DNA of 23,546 bases from Azolla pinnata (lineage: Eukaryota > Streptophyta > Polypodiopsida > Salviniales > Salviniaceae), in the NCBI GenBank assembly GCA_037176905.1, contig JBBBWG010006191.1:1-23546 (forward strand), read 5' to 3'. Positions 12,550 through 23,546 of this stretch are shown piece by piece. The position numbers were made by a program, and so were the translations under genes. Every line of letters starts with the position of its first letter. Within the stretch, counting starts at the first letter, position 1. Below the pieces are notes generated by a model. That model saw only the letters and a list, made by a program, of their open reading frames with translations, made no database searches and was not told the origin of the DNA.

Positions 12550-13500
12550 TGATCAACGATAAATCAACTTCAGTGTGGAAGGTTTGATTGTATTTCCGTC
12601 GGTGATCAAGTCAGTTTGGTCGTATTCCGCTCGGCAATAAATCAAGTATGGTCGTTTTATGTTTGTCGAATGATTAAGCGTGGTTGTATTTAGCTCGACA
12701 AGTAACAAGGTTCGGGTGTATTCCGCTTGGTGACGAATAAGGTTTGGCTGCATCACGCTCGACGATTAATTAGGTTCGGTTGCATTCAGTCCGTGGAATA
12801 ATATTAGCTTCAATTGTATTCCGCTCGGCGATGAATAAGGCTTGGTTGTATCGCGCTTGAGGATTAATTAGGTTTGGTTGCATTCAGTTTGTGGAATAAT
12901 ATTAGGTTCCATTATATTTCACTCGGCGATGAATAAGGTTCGTCTGTATCGCACTCGACAATTAATTAGGTTTGGTTGCATTAAGTTTATGGAATAATAT
13001 TAGGTTCGATCTTGGCGATGAATGAGGTTCGCTTGTATCGCGCTCGGCGATTAATCAGGTTTGGTTGTATTCAGTCAGTCGAATAAGTAGGCTCGATTGT
13101 ATTTCGCTTGGCGACGAATAAGGTTTGATTTTATCGCGCATGATGATTAATCAGGTTTGGTTGTATTCAGCCAATCGAGTAATCGGGTTCGGTTGTATTT
13201 CTGGTTTTATCACGCTCGACGAATTAATCAGGTTCGGCCAATGTTCGGTTCGTCGAATAACCGGGCTCAATCGTATTTCACTCGGCGATGAATACGGTTT
13301 CGGCCTGTATCCAGTCTGTATTTTGTTCGTATCGTGCTGTATTTTGCTTGGCGATTAATCAGGTTCGGCCGTGCTCCGCATGGCGATTAATCCGGCGATT
13401 AATCAGGTTCGGTTGTACTCCGCATGGCGATTAATCCGGCGATTAATCAGGTTCGGTTGTACTCCGCATGGCGATTAATCAGGTTCGGTTGGTCACTTTA
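12550..13500. repeat. 32-bp minisatellite with a three-monomer (about 96 bp) higher-order period
   Basis: The basic monomer is about 32 bp, of the form 'ggcgattaatcaggttcgg' plus 'ttgtattccgctc'. Three monomer types alternate: (A) ggcgatgaataagg...tatcgcgct; (B) gacgattaattagg...gcattcagt; (C) gtggaataatattagg...tatttcgct. Type A monomers start at 12729, 12827, 12925, 13014 and 13110, giving periods of 98, 98, 89 and 96 bp. Copies are most diverged on the left and most uniform on the right. There are no unique spacers and no terminal inverted repeats. Confidence 0.88.
13350..13490. repeat. 44-bp tandem repeat derived from the 32-bp monomer
   Basis: The motif 'ggcgattaatc' starts at 13350, 13382, 13394, 13426, 13438 and 13470, with alternating spacings of 32 and 12 bp. 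The local unit is therefore 44 bp: a full 32-bp monomer plus a 12-bp partial copy. Two copies are nearly identical, which suggests recent duplication at the right end of the older array. Confidence 0.92.
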
Positions 13501-13551
13501 CTTTTGGCTGATTAGTTAGGTTAGGTTCGGTTGTATCCCGTCTCGGAACTA

Positions 13552-13667
13552 ATCAGGCTCGGTGAAATCAGGCTCGGTGAAATCAGGTTCGGTGAAATCA
13601 GGCTCGGTGAAATCAGGTTCGGTGAAATCAGGCTCGGTGAAATCAGGCTCGGTGAAATCAGGCTCGG
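13552..13667. repeat. 15-bp minisatellite, about eight copies, next to the CK2 alpha leader
   Basis: Units of 'atcagg(c/t)tcggtgaa' start at 13552, 13567, 13582, 13597, 13612, 13627, 13642 and 13657; the last is truncated at 'tcgg'. The core 'aatcagg(c/t)tcgg' is also the heart of the neighbouring 32-bp and 44-bp units. Because 15 is a multiple of three, the tract is open in several frames. On the plus strand one frame reads as repeated LGEIR, and on the minus strand one reads as repeated SLISP or NLISP. Confidence 0.95.
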
Positions 13668-13893
13668 AAATCTGTGTGCGCGAAAGATTTTCCTTCTCCT
13701 TCTCAGAGAAGCTTCAGTGAAGAACAGCGATGGCGTTTCTGCTACGACGTTCAGGCTCCTGAAACGCTCGCTCCTGCCGGAAATCTCCGTTCCTCCGCCT
13801 TCCCCCCCCCCCCCGTTGCCCGCTCCACAAAGCCTTCCGCTCCCCGGATTTCGCTTCGATCTGCGCTCCGTTCGTGTCCCTCCTTCTTCTGCC
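13668..13893 (+). promoter_or_regulatory. CK2 alpha 5' leader, with a short upstream ORF
   Basis: CT-rich, GC-richer sequence between the 15-bp minisatellite and the chosen start codon. It contains an ATG at 13730 in fair context (gcgATGg) that opens an 11-codon frame ending at 13762, out of frame with the kinase, and a run of 13 C at 13802-13814. The kinase frame itself stays open upstream to about 13531 but has no ATG. The transcription start is probably close to 13670-13700, by inference, since everything further upstream is repeat. Confidence 0.55.
13730..13762 (+). other. Upstream ORF of 11 codons in the CK2 alpha leader
   Basis: It reads [10 protein letters not shown] then TGA. The composition (hydrophobic, then Arg and Ser, no acids) resembles the start of an organelle-targeting peptide, but the frame is different from the kinase frame. 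It may be a true regulatory uORF, or the remnant of a displaced start codon. Confidence 0.45.
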
Positions 13894-17614
<3,721 letters not shown>

Positions 17615-19055
17615 TGAGGTTGCAGTAGCACAAATAGGGTTCAATTGAAATGGGCATCCACCCGCCTTTGCTATTATTAGCATATTTTGTGGGAGATAGG
17701 TGGAAACGTTGCTCATTAATCTGTATTATGTTTGTCTTCTCAATATTCAACCATATTTGAATCACAGCTGCACATCTCATGGACGTGTGCTTTTCTTAAG
17801 CTTGTTTTTAACAAAGTTGACCACAAAAATATTTGTAAAGGATTATGTGGATGCACTCCCTCCACATAGTCCCTCACCTTTCAGTTGTATATATATCTAT
17901 CTCTCTCCGTCTCTACATAGCTACGGATACGCGGCTTTAGCGTTTCATTCACCTAGTCTATTCTGTCAAAACTTACTTTCTTTACAATGCAAACTAACAC
18001 TAGGGGAAGGTAACCAGTTGCATTGACAGGGAGGAACCAAAGACTGAATTTCGCCTACTACAATGTGGTTAGTATACGAGTTTTAACAAGATTGTATACA
18101 AGAGATGGATTGTGGTATGTGGTTCTTATACTGATTCTGAATGAAGGCCAAGTCATGCGTTTGGTTAAGGCCACTTGTTTTAAATGAAGACCAGGTCATG
18201 AGAAGCACACTCGTTTCTAAGAAGATGAAAGCAAAAGATGTGTAATGGATTGTGATGATCAGTAAGGACGAACGGTTTGCAATAACACGGAGGAATCAAG
18301 TCATTGAGATCTGAGCCTCGACTGTGATGGTTTGTTCTTATACTTGTTTTTTTAACAAGGTCGAATGCTGAAAGATACTTCTAATGGATGGGATTGTCTA
18401 GGACTTTGGGCGGCTCTGATGTGTTTCTTTTAAGACATGTCTGGCAGGTGAGAGCTTCAGGAGTTTTGCGGACAAGAACAGTTACAAATGCGTGTTTCAG
18501 AGAGATGAGATGGTAGGAAAAAAAGTTAACGTGAACATACTACAAGAATATGTGATTTCTGTGCGCTATGGATTTCCCAACTTTTTAATCCGAGTTCCAT
18601 TCAAAAGTCAGTAACATCTGCAAATTTCTATAAGATGTGTCCAAACCCATGCGCAGAAAAGAAATCACGCTTCTTCCTGCTCGATGGACACGGTTGCATC
18701 ACTATTCCAGGTACACACATGCTTTGCTAGATCCATTTCATTGGTTTGTCCCAGAATATGAGATTGATCAACCAATGCCGTAGAAAACATCAGTAACTGA
18801 AAGAAAAAAAAATGATTGATTGATCAAAAATCGATTGAAAGAACCTCAACTTACAAGGGGGGTTCAGGCCAAGATTTCTTTTTTTAGCTCAGGGCCATGC
18901 AGCAAGCTAGAATCATGTACATGTAAGGCTTCCTCCACATTGTGCCTGAGGAAAAGAAAAAAAAATATACAAAATAAAGAAAGCAAAAAGACTGGTTGCA
19001 TTGCCGGCAACAGATGCCTATTCACAATGTCTGTCACGAATATTCAAAAATCATA
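17615..19055. other. Convergent 3' flanks of the CK2 alpha and J-protein genes; no gene seen
   Basis: CK2 alpha reads rightward into this stretch and the J-protein gene reads leftward into it, so it should hold both 3' UTRs. A short imperfect duplication (atgaagaccaggtcatg-like) occurs at about 18140 and about 18182. Open frames such as about 17700-18026 and 18820-19131 have no recognisable content. I could not fix poly(A) sites. Confidence 0.5.
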
Positions 19056-22004
19056 TCATCTGATGGCAACAGGAGGCAGAATGGACTTCATTCTGGATAC
19101 TAGTTTGAACGTCTCCTCGGCTTCTACTTGATGTGAGATGTCTCTCGCAGCAACACGGTCTGGATGAAACCGAAGAAGAGCCTTTTTATAAGCAGCATTC
19201 ACCTGTGTGATTGATTGTTTTAAAAGACATTAAATTCTTATTGACGCCAAACACAATCCGTAGAATTTTAGGAATCCACAGCCAACCAAGCATTACACAA
19301 AATTTTGTCCTCCCACTAAACACTGGTGGAAAACTTACAATCTCAGACAATGATAGAAAATGTCGCATCAACATTTGCACATCAATGCATCAATAGTCAT
19401 ATAGATGAAGAGGTGGTAGATATTTTTCATAGGTTTCTCAAGGCCAAGAAGCAAAGTGGGACAGACTGTACTAATCTCTTGACAGAACAAAGTTTTTTAC
19501 CTGCTGGCTTGTTGGATAGTCTCCGCCATCCACTGGAATACCTAGACGGTACAACAGAGTGGCCATATCCTTGCAGTGGGTAGCAAGATGATCGAGCTGT
19601 TTCTGAATCCGTCCTCTAACTTGTTCCTTGTAGCCTGAAGTTTGTTCCTCCTAGCAAGACAGAAGAAATAATCTTCTAAAGTAAGCCTTTCATTCCAACA
19701 CCGAAGCTTAGATTGAGGGTAAATATGCCAGAGGGGTGCACAGAATAGCCTCTGATTCCTTTCAAATACCGATTTGAAAATACACACATCTTAAATTACG
19801 CTAGATTTGGTTTAGTCAATTCAGCAGAGCTTCCTAATTTGGTTCAGTCATCTGCCAGAGCATCCTCACACGAGGCAGCCTCTGTTAACCACTCCCCTCA
19901 TTTTGTCTGTAACACATGATACTCAAGAAATTTATTTGGTGCAAATATCCAGTTTCAAAAGTGATGGACCAAGTTCTATATGTTTGTGATGGATGCTTTG
20001 TTACAGAAGCCCTGTTGGAAATTAAGGGGTCACCTCATGTACAGATGCAGCTATTTCAAGAAACCTCAGTGTGTTTTATGCTTTAGAAGCTGACAATATA
20101 CAAGGCTGATGAACTACTCAGACTTGATATGACCTTGAGTACCATTTCCAGGAAAATGGCTACACCTGATGAGCTTAAAATACAAGATACACGGTTAATC
20201 ACCCCCTATCTGCAAGGAAATCAGCTCATTATTGATCCCTATCTTTTAGGCACGCCATCTCTTACATCCACTTTCAAGTCTAGGAATCAGAAAACAGATG
20301 GTACGGACAGGTGGATAAGATGTTTGCCGTCTCCAAGGAAAACGCAAAGAATGAAATCCAGATATCTTTCAATCAGATAGTTGCAAATATTTTAGAGAAT
20401 ATCAATACTGATGAGATGCACATACAAAATTGTATGTGCACATATGCATCCAAGGTTTCAACATGAGGGAGAGAAAGAGAGAATTCAAAATTTCAGCATA
20501 AACTTTCACAAAACTTTCTCATTTTCACAAGTAAAATCAGCATACTTCAATTCAATACACACAATACTTAATGCGTGTTAGATCTCCTAAAACACAACGA
20601 GACCTTAACATCATGTGACCACACAATATTAGAAAGCATAAGACCCAAAAAATACGTCACTTTTTTCTTGATATAAGTATAGATTTGATAAAATCTACAC
20701 CAGATGGTTTGTGTTAAGCATTGAATATCCAATATTACTAATTAAACAGACTCGCACAATACCTTCAGCTGGCTTTGTCGTATCTCCTCTAATCTGTGCC
20801 TCTGTCTGCTTTCCATTTCTATTCTTCTCTCTCCCTCCACCTTCCTCCTTTTCCGCTCCCGTAGTGCTTCCTCAGCCTATTGAAACAAAATAAACATTAC
20901 TAGTTTGTACATTTGATGGAAGCAATAAATGCATATATGTGTACGGCTATAATCTCCTACCTGCTTTTGTAGCTCCTTGTGGCGCCTTGCCCATTCCTCA
21001 GCATCTGCATTCTGGAATTCTTCAGTCTGTTTCAATATTTCTCTACCAATCACACTACTGTTTCCAGTAATCAAAATTGCATCAACTCCCAATGTTTGAG
21101 CAGATTGTGTATGACTATCACCTGATCCACCAGATGTTCCCCCATCATTGATATCACCTGGTTGTGATAGATCGTCAAGAGTGGTTTTATCACCTAATTG
21201 TACAGTATTAGTAGTGTTGCTGGCTATATTCCCTGTTAAAGAAGGCTCTTCAGTTGTATCATCAGAACCAGAACTGGAAGCAGAAGTAGCTGGATTTGAA
21301 TCTTGCTGGTCGAAGAGAGTTTCTGTTTGTTTTCTCGATCCTTCATGATTTGCTTCCACTCTGTCTGTTGAGTTTCCATAGCCATGAAGACTACTAGAGC
21401 GATCCTGATCTTTGATGTCTTCGTATTGTCCAGAGGAATGCTGATTCACATTTGAAGTTTGATCTGCATCACCATTAGCATGATTTGAAACACTTGTACT
21501 CTCTTCACTTCTAGCTCGGTAACTAGAACGGGAGATATGATTTGGGGTATGTTGTTTGCCAGAGGGTTCCCCAAATCCTTGTTGGGTCTTACGACTGACA
21601 TCTGCATTTGCCATACGCCGCCGCAAGGCAGCCTTCTCCCAATCCTTCCGAACTTCCCCATCAATGTCTGTGATTATTTCACAGTCTGATAAGTCGTTCA
21701 AATCACCACATTCTTCCACTCTCTGTCTCTTTCTTGTAGTTGGAAGCCTTTTGCAGGAAACTGAGTACCTTTTGGCTGGTTTCTGCTCCAAGAGAATGCA
21801 ATCTTCTTCATCAGAGCTATCTGAAATGTCAGATAAGGAAAAATCCGAATCACCGGTACCCTGTTGACTGCTGGAGCTGTGATAATGATTTTGAAACCTA
21901 CTGGTCCTATTCAGATTATCTTGATCTTCCACCTCACTATCCCCACCATCATCAATGATGATCACATCATCTGGGACTGTTGTTCTGGCAGGACAGCCAG
22001 CCAT
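19056..22004 (-). CDS. J-domain (DnaJ-type) protein with disordered acidic N-terminus and coiled-coil, 4 exons
   Basis: A predicted Hsp70 co-chaperone. Exons in order of translation: 20961-22004, 20763-20876, 19501-19650, 19056-19202; 1455 nt, 484 aa. Residues 1-310 are low complexity, rich in Ser, Asp, Asn and Gly. They include PDDVIIIDDGGDSE (11-24), SDISDSSDEEDCILLEQ (58-74), a basic TTRKRQRVEE (89-98) and DCEIITDIDGE (107-117). Residues about 318-408 are highly charged and helical, including RERKRRKVEGERR (354-366), a likely nuclear signal. The J-domain lies at about 412-480: helix I around DMATLLYRLGI, helix II AYKKALLRFHPDR with HPD at 449-451, and helix III AEETFKLVSRM. A C-terminal J-domain is the arrangement seen in auxilin-like proteins, but no clathrin-box evidence was found, and the basic motifs point to the nucleus (inference). 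An in-frame stop just upstream of the ATG supports the start. Intron 2 is 1112 bp and holds no other gene. I do not recognise a standard gene symbol. Confidence 0.9.
20414..20450. repeat. Small inverted repeat in intron 2 of the J-protein gene
   Basis: TGCACATACAA at 20417-20427 faces TTGTATGTGCA at 20430-20440, an 11-bp perfect stem with a 2-nt loop. Outer 'gatgca' and 'tgcatc' (20414-20419 and 20445-20450) could add an alternative pairing. No target-site duplication was seen. Confidence 0.7.
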
Positions 22005-22919
22005 ATGAAATTGTTTTGGTTATTTCTAGAGACACTCAATACTTGAAGGAGAAACTAACAAGATGTGCATTTCCAAACTGCCTTCCCAATAGCATGGAGT
22101 TCCTCCTCAACAAATTTAGGCCTGTTTCAGAATCCACATAAATCCAGCTTAGGATGGACAATGAAAAAGTACGTTATACCAATGAGGAAAAAATGATAGA
22201 AAGGTCAATAAAAATCAGTGAGAACAATAGATCAATGCTAGTTGTGTTTGAAATTGTGAGAACAAGACAAGCAAATACAAATGACAACATGAGATAGTAA
22301 ATTTATCCTACTTTATTTCAGAAATTTAGTTTGCATGATCAAGGCAAGTGATTTTAACCTGGGTGAGAAGACTACATGTTGCCTGTTCCTGGGTCTTTCG
22401 TGGAAAGTAAGGCCAAGTGGAAAGAGCCCTCTTGTTTTCGTACAGCATCTCTCGTGTGACAGGGTCAAGGGATGCAATAACTCATTTTCCATGAGGAGAG
22501 GCATTTCGAATACATGGAGAAAAACTCGGTTTGATATCCATATATATTAATGAAGATTAGAACTTCCTTTCGGGATTGGTTAGAAGAAAGAAGTTGACGG
22601 AGAAAATAGAGGGCACAAAGGGTCCAATCAAGTAAAAGGCCAGTTGTGCGGCAGTAAAGGATCTAGAGCTACTGTTGATGATATACTAAACACCATCTTG
22701 GTTTACTCAGAATATACATGTCTACAACTTCCGACTTCCTTTTCGAGGTTAAAGCTAGTTGTTGGCAAACGAATTTTCCATGGAGATCAGTCATAGAATT
22801 TCTGCCCCGCGTTTGATGGACAATTGATACATGGAGAGAATCACAGTGTGCATTGCTGGAGCGGAAAGAAAACAGGTAGCGGAAGGTATTTTAAAGGAAT
22901 TTTTGGATGGAGACTTACC
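22005..22919 (-). promoter_or_regulatory. Probable 5' leader region of the J-protein gene with cryptic, coding-like exons
   Basis: On the minus strand a good donor (GTAAGT at 22918-22913) could end a first non-coding exon at 22919. Nearer the gene, 22359-22448 reads as an open segment starting with ATG (MLYENKRALSTWPYF and onward) and ends at CAG before GTTAAAAT. A second segment, 22055-22105, reads EELHAIGKAVWKCTSC then TAG. They can be joined in frame using an acceptor at GAG (22106-22108). Together they would be an upstream ORF of 46 codons ending 50 nt before the J-protein ATG. They do not continue the J-protein frame, which has stops just upstream. The alternatives are a decayed gene fragment or chance. 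No similar protein comes to mind. Confidence 0.4.
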
Positions 22920-23001
22920 AAGAAGAAGTAATTTTTGGATGCTAGAAATGCAGGCACAGAACGTAATTCTTTCTCCTTCTTTCCTTTGTCACAGATCTGC
23001 G

Positions 23002-23050
23002 GATGATGATGATGATGATGCGGAGGAGGAGGAGGAGGAAGAAGAAGATT
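23002..23050. repeat. Trinucleotide runs (GAT)6 and GGA/GAA tract
   Basis: Six GAT units at 23002-23019 are followed, after 'gc', by GGA units and then GAA units to about 23050. On the plus strand they would encode acidic runs and on the minus strand His, Pro or Ser runs. Given the surrounding composition these are more likely leader or promoter microsatellites than coding sequence. Confidence 0.85.
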
Positions 23051-23546
23051 TTCCTCTCTCTTCTTCTTCTCCTCTTCCTTTGGTTCTACCCGAGTCCTAG
23101 TCCCTGCTTCTTCTTCCCTCTATTTGTCTCGACTTCCTTCGTCCTTTCCCGTTTTACCTGTTCTCCCCCTCATTCCCATCGATCCTGTTCTCCCTTCCTC
23201 TCCAAACTTCCTCCTTGCGTCGGTTCCTGCTTCTCTTCTCGCTTCCCACTCCCCCTAATTCTACCCTGGTTTCTGTTTCTTCCGGGTTTGTTCTCCTCCG
23301 TTCCGTTCTGCTTTCCCTTGTTCCGCAGTTCTTCCCCTCGTTCCGATTCCGCCTTTCGTTTTCTCCCCTCCCCAACCTTAGTCTCCTTGTTTCCTGCTCT
23401 CCGTTCTGTTATTGCCTGTTCAAATCCTCTTCCTTCTCCGGGGAAGCTCCGTCCGCTGCACTGTTACTGTCTGCCCTTCTGCACGCGCCCGTCCTTCGGT
23501 CGTGTGGCTCGGAGCACGGAGGAGGAAGCAGAGATCGATGGATCGA
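23051..23546 (+). promoter_or_regulatory. Polypyrimidine-rich tract, possible promoter or leader of a plus-strand gene beyond the right edge
   Basis: From about 23050 to 23440 the plus strand is strongly C+T-rich (repeated ttcctt, tctccc, cttcttc). Plant 5' leaders often show this bias on the transcribed sense strand. An ATG at 23538-23540 (gatcgATGgatcga) is the last possible start in the window, but only three codons are visible, so no gene can be called. The tract also lies upstream of the minus-strand J-protein leader, so it may serve a divergent pair. Confidence 0.4.

Noticed and set aside
12550..13500. CRISPR-like array (32-bp repeats)
   Set aside because: No unique spacers between repeats, monomers are contiguous and diverged, and the context is a eukaryotic nuclear genome.
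22831..23100. 89-codon plus-strand frame with Asp/Glu runs
   Set aside because: The acidic runs come from GAT/GGA/GAA microsatellites and the frame lies over a probable leader exon on the other strand; no domain seen.
23154..23375. Arg/Glu-rich minus-strand frame
   Set aside because: A by-product of the purine-rich complement of the polypyrimidine tract.

Overview
The window reads as nuclear DNA of a land plant. Two genes are split into many short exons by AT-rich GT-AG introns. The protein sequences are plant-type, and the left edge is a satellite array studded with TTTAGGG-like telomere-type motifs. I cannot place the lineage further. Gene models were built by hand: each exon joins in frame to the next at GT..AG borders, and total lengths match the families.

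Layout from left to right. (1) 1-1340: tandem satellite of about 120 bp units mixed with telomere-like G/T-rich runs, continuing past the left edge. (2) 1341-2594: no gene seen; the right part is probably the 3' UTR of the next gene. (3) 2595-11478, minus strand: a complete 25-exon gene for the 26S proteasome base subunit RPN1 (889 aa). (4) 11479-13893: the divergent promoter region between RPN1 and the next gene, mostly repeats: a GAA run, a three-copy block of 140-180 bp, a 32-bp minisatellite with a three-monomer higher-order period, a 44-bp derivative and a 15-bp derivative. (5) 13894-17614, plus strand: a complete 10-exon gene for the catalytic alpha subunit of protein kinase CK2 (346 aa), closest in feel to the plastid-type plant isoform but without an in-frame transit peptide. 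(6) 17615-19055: convergent 3' flanks, no gene seen. (7) 19056-22004, minus strand: a 4-exon gene for a 484-aa protein with a disordered acidic N-terminus, a charged coiled-coil and a C-terminal J-domain. (8) 22005-23546: probable 5' leader and promoter of the J-protein gene, with cryptic coding-like exons, then trinucleotide runs and a long polypyrimidine tract that may lead into another plus-strand gene starting at the right edge.

The genes are ordinary housekeeping or regulatory genes (proteolysis, CK2 signalling, Hsp70 co-chaperone) and do not form an operon-like system. The most unusual parts are the nested repeat family that makes up the CK2 alpha promoter, the displaced start of its possible transit peptide, and the SUMO-interaction-like motifs and CK2-type sites in the J-protein. 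I found no tRNA, rRNA, transposon coding region or CRISPR array.
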